The notes below the pieces were generated by a model, which saw only the letters and a list, made by a program, of their open reading frames with translations, made no database searches and was not told where the DNA came from. Position numbers and translations under genes: made by a program. Source: Clostridia bacterium (lineage in GTDB: Bacteria; Bacillota; Clostridia; Oscillospirales; CAG-272). Taken from it: a stretch of 49,737 nt of DNA. The stretch covers positions 1 to 49,737 of the forward strand of contig JAFQDF010000029.1 of NCBI GenBank assembly GCA_017416185.1, written 5' to 3'. Below are positions 8,825 through 17,310 of this stretch, one piece after another. Position 1 is the stretch's first letter. Every line of letters begins with the position of its first letter.

Positions 8825-10321
8825 ATGAAAAAGATCATTTCCGTTATTTTAACCGCGGTGATGCTGATACTCTGTATCCCCGCATCTGCAGAAACGGTCA
8901 GCTTTCCCGACGTTAAGGAAGGAGCTTGGTATTACAATGCCGTTACATACTGTGCCGAGAAGGGAATATTCAACGGTAACAAGGACGGCAGCTTTGCTCC
9001 CGCAAAATCTATTACAAGAGCCGAGTTCGTTGTAGCTCTTGCAAACTATTCGGGCGAGGATATTTCTACCGAGGAATGCGATCGTTTTACAGATATCAAG
9101 CCTTCGCATTGGTATTACAGAGCTACCTCTTGGGCGGCAAACAAGGGTATAGTTTCGGGTACCTCAGAGAACACATATTCACCCTCAAGACAGATAAGCC
9201 GTCAGGATCTCTGTCTTATGCTTATGAATTATCTCAAGTATAAGAGTATTACCGTTGAAGCTGATATGAGCTCTGCCTTTGCGGATGATGCAAAGATCGG
9301 TGCCTGGGCTAAGGAGGCGGTATATGCGATAAAGACCGCCGGTATCGTTGCAGGTATGGGTGAAAACAAATTTGAACCCAGAAGCAGTGCCACAAGATCT
9401 CAGGTTGCACAGATGATGATGCAGTTTGATAAATTTATGGAAAATACGGAGGCTTCAACTATGAAGCTTGAACGAATTAAAATTAGGATCCCCGGTGTTG
9501 GTACGCCCGTTAAATTTATGCATTTAAGCGACAGCCACGTTACCCTCTACGACGAGACGGATTCCGAGAAGGCGGTTGCGGAAATGATAGAAAGAGGAGC
9601 AATGTTTGATACGCAGGTAGGTGACGGAATCAAGCGAGAGGACAAGCTTACAGGCTTTTATAGGCTGGCAGAGGAAGAAGATGTTGATCAGATCCTTCTG
9701 TCGGGTGATATCATAGATGCACCTACTAACGGCAATATGAAGTTCTTATCCGAGCTTGTAAACAACTCAAAGATTCCTTCGATATATACTCTCGGCAACC
9801 ACGACTGGTCCTTCACCGATAATTATCAGGGAGAGAGAGACAAATATATGCCCGGCTTTACCGAGATATTCGGTACGGTAGACCCCGATACCGAGGTAAA
9901 ATACTGGGATGACGTTTGTACTGTTTACGAGTATGACGGCTTTGTGCTTATGGCTGCGGATAACAGCAATGATCAGGTTCACCCTGTTATTACCTCCGCT
10001 CTTAAGGGATATGCCAAGGCAGGAACCCCCGTGATACTTATGCTTCACGTTCCCGTAAGCTGTGAAACCGCGGTTGCGGATGTAACGAATATGTGGGGCA
10101 GAGATATTACTATTGGGTCAGCCGCACTTAATCCCAATGCAGGTACCAAGCAGTTTGTAGACTTTATAAGGTCTGCTGATTCTACCGTTGTGGCTATCCT
10201 TGCAGGCCATACTCATCTTTCTCACGTTGATGACGTCAGCCCTCTTAACGATACAGTACAGTATACCCTCGGAGCTACCTTTGAGGACTATGCAAGAATA
10301 TTTGAAATAACAGGTGAATGA
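8825..10321 (+). CDS. SLH-domain surface-anchored metallophosphoesterase
   Basis: Exported calcineurin-like phosphoesterase of 498 residues held on the cell wall by S-layer homology domains. Residues 1-22 are a signal peptide ending ASA. Three SLH repeats follow at about 24-65, 85-130 and 150-190, each with the pattern FxD...W(Y/A)xxAVxxAxxxGI..G and the ITRAEF/ISRQDL/ATRSQV signature. From about 225 a two-metal phosphoesterase domain shows all motifs in order: HLSDSH, SGDIID, LGNHDW, MLHVPV and LAGHTH. Substrate is unknown; family members act on nucleotides, phosphodiesters or phospholipids. The stop codon overlaps the start region of the next gene, implying coupled expression with a GH99-like protein. 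The pairing suggests a role in surface or dietary polymer turnover, which is inference. Confidence 0.92.
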   Translation: MKKIISVILTAVMLILCIPASAETVSFPDVKEGAWYYNAVTYCAEKGIFNGNKDGSFAPAKSITRAEFVVALANYSGEDISTEECDRFTDIKPSHWYYRATSWAANKGIVSGTSENTYSPSRQISRQDLCLMLMNYLKYKSITVEADMSSAFADDAKIGAWAKEAVYAIKTAGIVAGMGENKFEPRSSATRSQVAQMMMQFDKFMENTEASTMKLERIKIRIPGVGTPVKFMHLSDSHVTLYDETDSEKAVAEMIERGAMFDTQVGDGIKREDKLTGFYRLAEEEDVDQILLSGDIIDAPTNGNMKFLSELVNNSKIPSIYTLGNHDWSFTDNYQGERDKYMPGFTEIFGTVDPDTEVKYWDDVCTVYEYDGFVLMAADNSNDQVHPVITSALKGYAKAGTPVILMLHVPVSCETAVADVTNMWGRDITIGSAALNPNAGTKQFVDFIRSADSTVVAILAGHTHLSHVDDVSPLNDTVQYTLGATFEDYARIFEITGE

Positions 10322-10322
10322 T

Positions 10323-12578
10323 ATGGGTTTCATAAGTACATTTATTGATTCAAGTGAGCATTATCCCTCTCTTATAGAAAAGGGGGAACAGTATGCGGTA
10401 CAGTTTAATGCGCTCGTGCCCTTTGATGCATACCATTATATCTGTCCCCGTATGTCGGCACATAACGGTATCCTCCATCTTTCTTTGTATAAGTGGAACC
10501 GTACTTACAACGAAACCGTAGCGGGTGAAGCTATTGCTACTACCGTTTGTGACCTTGCAGACGGTACAACGATGCAGTTTAACTTTGACGAGCAGCAGCC
10601 CGGTGAGTATCTCCTTGTTGCCCACGACGGAACGAGAGGTGTAGGATTTTGCGGTCTTATAGATTCCTTTGACGGTGCGCTGATATATATCAACGGTACT
10701 CCCGCAGACGGCAGTATTGAGGGTTATATCCATTTCACAGAGGATGCAGAGGATTATTTTGGCGAGCTTTCTATAGATTACGAGGCGATAAAGCCTGTTA
10801 AGCCTATGCCCAAGCAGATGCTTTCAATCAATCATCCCATCAATGCATTAAAGGTGGATAACGACAGCTTTACCGCTATAGACGGTCTCGGACGTAAGCT
10901 GCCCACCTACGACGAAGTAGGCGACAAGCGTAAGAACAAGTCTGTCGGTCTTTTCTACTGGGACTGGCATTATCACTACGAGCTTTCCAAGCCCTGCAAC
11001 GTAAGTAAGATCATAGCAGAGCATCCGGATGCAAAGAACGATTATAACCATCCCATCTGGGCGGATAACCAGGCAGAGGCTTATTTCTGGAACGAGCCTG
11101 TTTACGGTTACTATACCTCCAACGACAAATACGTTCTCCGCCGTCAGGCAGAGCTGCTGGCTGATGCGGGCGTTGACTTTATCGTATTCGACTGTACCAA
11201 CGGCTCTTACACATGGAAGGTAGGCTATGAAACTCTCCTTGAGACCTTCCACGAGGCAAGAATGGACGGAATCAAGACACCTCAGGTGGCATTTATGTTC
11301 AACTTTGCCCCCTTCCGTTCCACCCACGTAATGCTCCGTAAGGTATATACAGACATTTACCGTCGCGGCAGATATAAGGATCTGTGGTATTACTATGACG
11401 GTAAGCCTCTGGTTATCGGTTTTGACGATATATTCAAGACAGGCAGAAAACTCGACAACGAGATCCTTGATTTCTTTACCTTCAGACGTAACGATCCCCT
11501 CTATTTTACCAAGGAATCTCCCACACCCGACTCCTGGGGCTGGCTTTCTCTTAATCCTCAGGCTAAGTATGCTCCCCGTGAAGACGGAACATTTGAACAG
11601 ATGACCGTCGGTGTTGCCCACAACGCAAGCGAGCACGGTCTTGTTCCTATGAACGATATAAGAGGCGGTGTTTACGGCAGAAGCCATACCACTGATCCCG
11701 ATTATTCCTATACCTATAAGAGAGCAGGCGCGGATTTTACCGCTAAGGCAGGTATAGAAAACGATCACTACTACGGTCTTAACTTCCAGGAGCAGTTTGA
11801 CTATGCCATAGCATCCGACCCCGACGTTCTCTTTATCACAGGCTATAACGAATGGGTTGCAGGCAGACATCCCGTATGGCAGGACAGTCCCAACGCATTC
11901 CCCGATCAGTACAGCGATGAGTTCAGCCGTGACGTAGAGCCCACAAAGGGTCCCTTAAAGGATTTCTACTACTATCAGATGGCGGCTAATATCAGACGCT
12001 TCAAGGGTCTTACCAAGCCTCAGGCACACGCGGCAGAGAAGATCATTGATATAAATGATATCAGCACTTGGGAGGATGTTCCCGCAGTTAATCTCTATCT
12101 CAACACAGCACCCAAGCGTGATAACGACGGCTGGGCAGGTACACATTATGTAAACGATACAGCAAGAAATAACGTAGCAGTTACAAAGGGCGCATTTGAC
12201 AGCGAGAACGTATACTTCTACGCAAAGTGTATGGCTAATATTACCACGGCTGAGGCTGATAACTGGATGCGTCTCTTTATCTCAACAGACGACACTAAAC
12301 CCAACTGGGAAGGTTTTAACTATTATGTTAGCTGCTTTGAGCGTAAGCTCAAGGTAAGTAAGGGCGGCTGGAGCTTCGAGGACGTGGCAGATGCAGACGT
12401 ATCGGTAAACGGCGATACCCTTGTGATAAAAGTACCCCGTAATGCCCTCGGTCAGGATAAGCTCGACTTCTCCTTCAAGTGGTCTGATAATGCGCAGCGT
12501 GATGGCGACATTATGGACTTCTACGTAAACGGTAACGTTGCTCCTTGCGGAAGATATGCAATTCCTGTAAAAGAGTGA
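10323..12578 (+). CDS. GH99-like (WbsX/GH71-type) TIM-barrel protein with C-terminal CBM9-like domain
   Basis: Large 751-residue protein, probably a glycoside hydrolase. The N-terminal 170 residues are beta-rich. From about 185 to 560 the sequence resembles GH71/GH99-like barrels: KSVGLFYWDWHYHYE, LRRQAELLADAGVDFIVFDCTNG (two parts near 280-300), WYYYDGKPLVIGFDD near 360, and the acidic-aromatic motif GYNEWVAGRHPVW near 510. The last 170 residues (from NDTARNNVAV) read like a CBM9-type beta-sandwich. No signal peptide is visible, which is odd for a partner of a surface protein. The start is the ATG at 10323 with GGTGA upstream; a GTG at 10314 is an alternative. It overlaps the stop of the SLH gene. 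Family assignment is moderate and the substrate is unknown. Confidence 0.7.
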   Translation: MGFISTFIDSSEHYPSLIEKGEQYAVQFNALVPFDAYHYICPRMSAHNGILHLSLYKWNRTYNETVAGEAIATTVCDLADGTTMQFNFDEQQPGEYLLVAHDGTRGVGFCGLIDSFDGALIYINGTPADGSIEGYIHFTEDAEDYFGELSIDYEAIKPVKPMPKQMLSINHPINALKVDNDSFTAIDGLGRKLPTYDEVGDKRKNKSVGLFYWDWHYHYELSKPCNVSKIIAEHPDAKNDYNHPIWADNQAEAYFWNEPVYGYYTSNDKYVLRRQAELLADAGVDFIVFDCTNGSYTWKVGYETLLETFHEARMDGIKTPQVAFMFNFAPFRSTHVMLRKVYTDIYRRGRYKDLWYYYDGKPLVIGFDDIFKTGRKLDNEILDFFTFRRNDPLYFTKESPTPDSWGWLSLNPQAKYAPREDGTFEQMTVGVAHNASEHGLVPMNDIRGGVYGRSHTTDPDYSYTYKRAGADFTAKAGIENDHYYGLNFQEQFDYAIASDPDVLFITGYNEWVAGRHPVWQDSPNAFPDQYSDEFSRDVEPTKGPLKDFYYYQMAANIRRFKGLTKPQAHAAEKIIDINDISTWEDVPAVNLYLNTAPKRDNDGWAGTHYVNDTARNNVAVTKGAFDSENVYFYAKCMANITTAEADNWMRLFISTDDTKPNWEGFNYYVSCFERKLKVSKGGWSFEDVADADVSVNGDTLVIKVPRNALGQDKLDFSFKWSDNAQRDGDIMDFYVNGNVAPCGRYAIPVKE

Positions 12579-12592
12579 TATATTTGAACTTA

Positions 12593-12621
12593 AAAATCCC
12601 GACGATCATCGTCGGGATTTT
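12593..12621. terminator. Bidirectional intrinsic terminator
   Basis: A 12-bp perfect inverted repeat (12593-12604 and 12610-12621) with a five-base loop, flanked by A and T runs on both sides. It lies between the converging GH99-like gene and the SPOR-like gene and can stop transcription from both. Confidence 0.85.
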
Positions 12622-12626
12622 GCTAT

Positions 12627-13532
12627 TTATTTGAAAATTCCGGAATATTTGACGTATGCCTCGGGGTATACATCCAATACTATTTCCAGCATTTTGTTTG
12701 CATCCTCCATAGTTGCATGTTCTCCGATACTGACAGCGTAATACGGTTCCTTATTCAGATTGCTCCAATCCGGGGTGAAATATATCCGTGCGTCAAAACC
12801 AAGGGATCTCATGTATTCGGCAGCATCGCATATGTACTTATAGCTTTTATCTGCCTGACACCATACACCGTAGAAGGATTTTCCGATATTACCGCAGGTC
12901 ATATCCACCTTATGCTCATCAACGGGAGCCGGTGCTTTTTTATTTCCGCTGTACCTGACATACGCATCAGGATAATATAACCTCGCTTCGGGCAGTGCTG
13001 ACTCAGCCTCAGCCTTGGTCTGATAGATTCCGTAGCTTACGGCATAATAAGGCTCGGAGTTCAGATTGCTCCAATCATCTGTCCTGATGATAATGTACGC
13101 AGCTCTTGTGGCGGCAATCGCCTGTGCTTCCGAAAGGTTCAGTGAAGCAAAGCAGAATACACCGTAGAAGGATTGATCTGTTGTTACTATATCAACGTAT
13201 CGGTATGGCGGATTGTAAACGGTATTATTGCTGCTGTTCGTACTGTCAGAGTTGGGTGCTATAGTAGTTATGGGTGGATGAGTGACGGGCGAGGTTGTTG
13301 AGTCGCGTACAGAAGTAACCGGCTCGGTAGTATCATTGATTTCAAAGATCGGGCCATTACCTTTTGTTGTATCCGTTGCCTCTTTTGTAGCTTCGATATT
13401 CGAGTTAACGTTGATTTCTATATTCTTTTCATTAATGGTGAAGCTGATAAATGCCGGTGCACCCAATATGATAATAACTGCCCATATTACCGCAACTATT
13501 TTCAATACTTTAATTACTGAATCCTTTTTCAT
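12627..13532 (-). CDS. Membrane-anchored protein with two SPOR-like repeats
   Basis: Protein of 301 residues with unknown role. A hydrophobic segment at about 10-32 anchors it to the membrane. A threonine/serine/proline-rich linker runs from about 45 to 105. Two homologous repeats follow (about 117-195 and 217-300), each with FYGV(F/W)C near the start, DWSNLN.EPYYAVS in the middle and YPxAYV(R/K)YSG at the end. The pattern resembles SPOR domains, which bind denuded peptidoglycan at division sites, but the match is distant and this is inference. No catalytic residues are seen. It lies 60 bases downstream of a lipoprotein gene on the same strand and shares the terminator at 12593-12621. Confidence 0.7.
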   Translation of the reverse strand: MKKDSVIKVLKIVAVIWAVIIILGAPAFISFTINEKNIEINVNSNIEATKEATDTTKGNGPIFEINDTTEPVTSVRDSTTSPVTHPPITTIAPNSDSTNSSNNTVYNPPYRYVDIVTTDQSFYGVFCFASLNLSEAQAIAATRAAYIIIRTDDWSNLNSEPYYAVSYGIYQTKAEAESALPEARLYYPDAYVRYSGNKKAPAPVDEHKVDMTCGNIGKSFYGVWCQADKSYKYICDAAEYMRSLGFDARIYFTPDWSNLNKEPYYAVSIGEHATMEDANKMLEIVLDVYPEAYVKYSGIFK

Positions 13533-13592
13533 AGCTTATCGCTCCTGTAAATATAGTAGTGTAGTCAATGCTTTGAATAATCATTATACTGA

Positions 13593-14690
13593 TTACTCTA
13601 CATAACTGGAGCATTCTCCCGTATTTAAATCAATATATAAATAATCAATGGTGGACCAACTGCTTCCTACCCGCCAACGCATTCTGAAAACGTGATATGT
13701 ATTACCGTCCGAACGTTCGTGAATACCGTCATAAACCATCACGGTAGAGCCTTCGGCTTCATCTTCTTCGGTATAGTTCCAATACTTACGGGCGATAGCA
13801 TACGCCCTTTCTTCAGAAACGGTTGTATCGACGATTACTAATTCAGCCTGCTCGAGACAATGGGGCAGTATATTATATTTCACGGTATTTATATTTACCC
13901 ATATGTATTCCGGACCTGCATAGGAATAGATTTTAGCAATGATACATAATTCATTCTGTTCGTTTATATACGGTCTTGCTTCTTCAATATTGCTAACAGA
14001 AATAGTTTTGTTTAAAGCTTCGTTGAATGCATTTACATATCCGCTATCCTGAAATCTTGTATCTTCGGGTTCGAGCTCACCCCAAAATTCAGAGCCGAGT
14101 ATTTTCTTTACCTTATCGGTATATTCATCATCGGTAAGTCCTGCGTTGATAATGAGATCATTGTTTTCAGCAGGCACTTCTGCCGTAGTGGATATGTTGT
14201 ATACTAAATACTCTGTAGGATAACCTAACGAAACGTCACTCTCGATCTCAATTATAAGGGAAACAATATCGTTTTGTACCGACCAGTTATAGCTTACTGA
14301 TTTGCATGATACGGGAAAACCATTTGTTTCAATTTCTGTAATGCTTTTGTCAATTTTTTCAATAAGGTTCTCGTATATTTCCGCATTTAGTTTTTTTGCA
14401 TATTCGGTATTTGCGACAATCATGGGAATTCTGTAAACTGCGGTATTTTCAACTTCACCGTCAAGTGTTTTGATAGTGTAGCTTTTGCTTTCGGAATAAG
14501 AATCTGAGATAAAGTGATCGATATCTATCTCATCCTTTTCTATGTCCGTGTTGGCAACCTCTGATTTTTCTTTATCCGTTGAATCGTTATAGATGACCGA
14601 AGGGGTGCTTACATCGCATCCGACAAGCAACTGTATAGCAAACAGCGTAATCGTCAAAATAAATGTTAATTTAAACATTGCTTTAATCAT
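13593..14690 (-). CDS. Lipoprotein of unknown function (DUF4163/DUF3298-like)
   Basis: 365-residue predicted lipoprotein. The N-terminus MIKAMFKLTFILTITLFA continues to the lipobox LLVGC, placing the mature N-terminal cysteine near residue 25. An acidic low-complexity stretch follows. From about 70 the pattern (YTIKTLDGEVENTAVYRIP, then a helix KKLNAEIYENL) resembles the DUF4163/DUF3298 domains found next to polysaccharide deacetylase PdaC and anti-sigma factor RsiV, followed by a region with mixed beta strands ending in STIDYLYIDLNTGEC. No enzyme motif is visible. Its start overlaps the acetyltransferase gene by eight bases, so it belongs to the GH2 unit. Confidence 0.65.
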   Translation of the reverse strand: MIKAMFKLTFILTITLFAIQLLVGCDVSTPSVIYNDSTDKEKSEVANTDIEKDEIDIDHFISDSYSESKSYTIKTLDGEVENTAVYRIPMIVANTEYAKKLNAEIYENLIEKIDKSITEIETNGFPVSCKSVSYNWSVQNDIVSLIIEIESDVSLGYPTEYLVYNISTTAEVPAENNDLIINAGLTDDEYTDKVKKILGSEFWGELEPEDTRFQDSGYVNAFNEALNKTISVSNIEEARPYINEQNELCIIAKIYSYAGPEYIWVNINTVKYNILPHCLEQAELVIVDTTVSEERAYAIARKYWNYTEEDEAEGSTVMVYDGIHERSDGNTYHVFRMRWRVGSSWSTIDYLYIDLNTGECSSYVE

Positions 14691-15285
14691 GGTATTTTAT
14701 CCTCCTATCCTTGAAATAAAATTCCTTATCTCTGTCATTGATCTCTCGCAGTACTCGGCAGGGATTACCCACAGCTACCACATTTGACGGCAGATCCTTT
14801 GTAACGACAGAGCCTGCACCCACAACGGTATTGTCACCGATAGTCACACCAGGAAGGACAATTACTCCTGCGCCGAGCCAGCAGTTTTTGCCGATATGAA
14901 CGGGCATATTATACTGATACGCCTGTTCACGCAACTCGGGAAGTATGGGATGTCCCGCACTTGCCACGGTCACGTTGGGACCGAACATAGTATAGTCCCC
15001 TACGTATATATGCGTATCGTCAACCAACGTCAGATTGAAGTTGGCATATATATTCTTACCGAAATGAACGTGCTTGCCGCCGAAATTTGCGTGAAAGGGC
15101 GGCTCGATATAACAGTTCTCACCAATCTCACAAAACATCTCTTTAAGCATTTTGCCACGCTTTTCAAGCTCTGTGGGTCTCGTTTGATTAAAATCATATA
15201 GCTTATCGAGACACTCTGTCTGTTTTGCAAATATCTCTTTGTCATAGGGCAGATAAATATCGCCCGTGTGCATCTTATTTATCAT
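14683..15285 (-). CDS. Maltose/galactoside O-acetyltransferase (left-handed beta-helix)
   Basis: Acetyl-CoA-dependent transferase that acetylates sugars such as maltose or galactosides; 200 residues, the usual length for the LacA/Maa group. The N-terminal mac domain (MHTGDIYLPYDKEI) is followed by hexapeptide repeats: NFNLTLVDDTHIYVGDYTMF, with the catalytic histidine in ASAGHP near residue 110, then IGKNCWLGAGVIVLPGVTIG and VGAGSVVTKDLPSN. The start at 15285 has GAGGT five bases ahead and overlaps the GH2 stop by 11 bases. Standing next to a GH2 glycosidase mirrors the lac operon arrangement (beta-galactosidase with LacA); a role in detoxifying non-metabolised sugars is inference. Confidence 0.92.
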   Translation of the reverse strand: MINKMHTGDIYLPYDKEIFAKQTECLDKLYDFNQTRPTELEKRGKMLKEMFCEIGENCYIEPPFHANFGGKHVHFGKNIYANFNLTLVDDTHIYVGDYTMFGPNVTVASAGHPILPELREQAYQYNMPVHIGKNCWLGAGVIVLPGVTIGDNTVVGAGSVVTKDLPSNVVAVGNPCRVLREINDRDKEFYFKDRRIKYHD

Positions 15286-16957
15286 TATTTACCTCGTTGA
15301 ATTTATCAAATAATGCCTTTGACATTTCTTGCATTACCTTTATGTCAGCTTTTAGCACCTTGCGGTCATAGGTCACAAGACCGTTTGTTTCATCCTCTAT
15401 GTCGCTTAACTGCGTAAGGACAGCGGCACACAAACCCTTTTCAATATTTGGAATTATCTCGTTTCTGTACAGACCGTCAAGGGCTTTGGTAAAGTCGTCT
15501 GTATTGTCAAAATATTTATACCCATATGTCTTTGACAGATTAAAGGAATGCTCGGGTATCTTGCAGCTATAACCACCGAATTCGGAAAGAACCAAGGGCT
15601 TATTAGATGGCTTTAAGTTGATCTTTTTAAAATACACGTGCTCGCTTATAACGTCGCTTTCTTTTGGCTTAAACCATCCGGAGGCTGTATCGTATATTCT
15701 TGACGGGTCAAACTCCTTAAACTTGCGGTAGAGTTTATCCGCATCGTGCTGACCCCATCCCTCGTTGAATATGGTGTAATAGCATACCGAGGGATGGTTA
15801 TAGAGTAAACGCATCATATCCATAGATATGCGACGGAACTCTGCTTTTGTCTTTTCGTTTATGGGGCGTTTTATGCCTTTTTTAATTCCTAATGTAGGTA
15901 ACACGGTATCAAGTAAAAAGTTGTAGCTTCCGCAGTTCACCATATCCTGGAACACTATTATGCCGTATTTGTCACAGTAATAATAGAACAGCTCAGGCTC
16001 TATCTTGATATGCTTACGCAGGGTATTGAAGCCAAGCTCCTTCATGGTAAGGATATCGTATTTATACCCTTCGGGAGAGACGGGAGTGTATATACCGTCA
16101 GAGAAATATCCCTGGTCCAAAACTCCGTGGAAGAAATAGGGCTTACCGTTTAAGAGCAGATTGTTTTCGTCTACAGTTATTGTGCGCAGAGCAAAATATG
16201 ATTCTATCCTGTCTTCACCGCATTCGATCGTGAAGCTGTAAAGATAAGGGTTCTCGGGAGTCCAGTTGATTGGTTCATCAATATCTATCTTGATATAGCT
16301 TCCGTCGAACTCGTATATCTTCTCAGCGAGGATAAGTTTTTTGTGCTTGGCACCGCCTACGGTCTCGATCTTGACAGAATTAAGTGAGGGTGTTATCCAA
16401 AGTCCCTTTATATATTCCTTCGGAACCTCCTCAAGCCATACCGTTTGCCATATACCGCTTATGGGGGTATACCACATGCCGCCGCGTTTTTTACGCTGCT
16501 TTCCGTAAGCAGATGATTTATCCAGATCATCTGTGACAATAACCTTAAGTGTATTAATATCCTTAAGATGTTTTGTTATATCTACTTCAAACGGAAGATA
16601 TCCGCCGTTATGTGTGATAACGTGTGTATCGTTAATATATACCTCGGCTATCTGATCCACAGCACCAAAGTGCAGAATAACATTTTTATCCGTTTTAAGT
16701 GCAAATTTTTTGTTATATACGTATTTTTCCCCCTTTTTGAGCTCTCTGCATATGCCGGAAAGCATAGACTCGGGCGGGTAGGGAAGCTTTATCTTTCCGA
16801 TATGAGTCTCGTTATTATTTTCTAGTACGGACAACTCCCATCCATCTATTAAAGGAATAAAACTATCTCTTTTAAGAGAAGGTCTCGGATACTCGGTTTT
16901 CCATGTAATCTTACTTTCGTTAAATGGGGTATATAATTGTTGTAGTTTAAGTTTCAC
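15275..16957 (-). CDS. Glycoside hydrolase family 2 (beta-galactosidase/beta-glucuronidase-like)
   Basis: Retaining beta-glycosidase of 560 residues without a signal peptide, so cytoplasmic. Residues 1-165 are the sugar-binding jelly roll (HFGAVDQIAEVYINDT, HNGGYLPFEVDIT), a short Ig-like domain runs to about 255, and a TIM barrel completes it (LNGKPYFFHGVLDQGYFSDG near 265-285). The acid/base glutamate is in FNEGWGQHD near residue 398 and the nucleophile glutamate in LSEFGGYS near 459. It lacks the extra C-terminal domains of LacZ. Specificity cannot be read. The start is a GTG with AAAGGA ten bases upstream; no nearby ATG fits. First gene of a four-gene minus-strand unit with a clear promoter at 16979-17007. 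Confidence 0.92.
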   Translation of the reverse strand: MKLKLQQLYTPFNESKITWKTEYPRPSLKRDSFIPLIDGWELSVLENNNETHIGKIKLPYPPESMLSGICRELKKGEKYVYNKKFALKTDKNVILHFGAVDQIAEVYINDTHVITHNGGYLPFEVDITKHLKDINTLKVIVTDDLDKSSAYGKQRKKRGGMWYTPISGIWQTVWLEEVPKEYIKGLWITPSLNSVKIETVGGAKHKKLILAEKIYEFDGSYIKIDIDEPINWTPENPYLYSFTIECGEDRIESYFALRTITVDENNLLLNGKPYFFHGVLDQGYFSDGIYTPVSPEGYKYDILTMKELGFNTLRKHIKIEPELFYYYCDKYGIIVFQDMVNCGSYNFLLDTVLPTLGIKKGIKRPINEKTKAEFRRISMDMMRLLYNHPSVCYYTIFNEGWGQHDADKLYRKFKEFDPSRIYDTASGWFKPKESDVISEHVYFKKINLKPSNKPLVLSEFGGYSCKIPEHSFNLSKTYGYKYFDNTDDFTKALDGLYRNEIIPNIEKGLCAAVLTQLSDIEDETNGLVTYDRKVLKADIKVMQEMSKALFDKFNEVNNDK

Positions 16958-16978
16958 ACTATCACATCCTTTAGTGAT

Positions 16979-17007
16979 ATTTTAACATTGTCGATTGAAA
17001 TAGTCAA
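16979..17007 (-). promoter_or_regulatory. Promoter for the GH2-acetyltransferase operon
   Basis: On the minus strand TTGACT (17002-17007), a 17-base spacer and TAAAAT (16979-16984). Transcription should start near 16972, about 15 bases before the GTG start, giving a very short leader holding only the ribosome-binding site. A 15-base palindrome lies 15 bases upstream of the -35. Confidence 0.7.
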
Positions 17008-17021
17008 TTAATTTTATTAAA

Positions 17022-17036
17022 TCGGTTTACAACCGA
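17022..17036. promoter_or_regulatory. Candidate operator palindrome between GH2 and tRNA-Arg
   Basis: TCGGTT-TAC-AACCGA is a perfect 6+6 inverted repeat with a three-base centre. It sits just upstream of the GH2 -35 element and overlaps the -35 of the tRNA promoter. Position and symmetry suit a dimeric repressor or activator of the sugar operon; no regulator gene is adjacent. The function is inference. Confidence 0.35.
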
Positions 17037-17054
17037 GGATATTTATGTTAATAT
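17026..17054 (+). promoter_or_regulatory. Promoter for tRNA-Arg
   Basis: TTTACA (17026-17031), a 17-base spacer and TAATAT (17049-17054). The predicted start near 17061 is four bases before the mature tRNA 5' end, so 5' processing would be minimal. It is divergent from the GH2 promoter. Confidence 0.6.
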
Positions 17055-17064
17055 ATATAAGTAT

Positions 17065-17141
17065 CCGCCTTTAGCTCAGCTGGATAGAGTACCGGATTCC
17101 GATTCCGTTGGTCGCAGGTTCGAATCCTGTAAGGCGGGCCA
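17065..17141 (+). tRNA. tRNA-Arg, anticodon CCG, CCA encoded
   Basis: A complete cloverleaf of 77 bases. The acceptor stem pairs CCGCCTT with AAGGCGG, followed by discriminator G and an encoded CCA. The D arm (GCTC/GAGT) has A at position 20, an arginine identity element; the anticodon loop TTCCGAT gives CCG, reading CGG codons; the T arm has TTCGAAT. The first pair of the anticodon stem is a C-T mismatch. An intrinsic terminator begins two bases after the CCA, and a promoter lies directly upstream, so this is a single-gene unit. Confidence 0.95.
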
Positions 17142-17142
17142 G

Positions 17143-17169
17143 AAAAAAGCACGCTAAGCGTGCTTTTTT
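17143..17169 (+). terminator. Intrinsic terminator of tRNA-Arg
   Basis: GCACGC-TAA-GCGTGC stem-loop (17149-17163) extended by six A and six T on either side, a 12-bp hairpin with a strong U run directly after the tRNA. Confidence 0.9.
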
Positions 17170-17253
17170 CAACTAAATCCATCATTTGTACGGCTGATAT
17201 TCGCCTTTGTAGTTATTGGAAATGATTATATTTATAGAAGCCGTGAAAGTTCG

Positions 17254-17282
17254 TTGTTCTTATGTGCATTTTAGGTTATAAT
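17254..17282 (+). promoter_or_regulatory. Promoter for the AT-rich island genes
   Basis: TTGTTC (17254-17259), a 17-base spacer and a perfect TATAAT (17277-17282). The predicted start near 17290 leaves about 20 bases before the ATG at 17311, which has no good ribosome-binding site. Confidence 0.55.
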
Positions 17283-17310
17283 GTATACCAGAGTTTAAAA
17301 GTAATAAATT

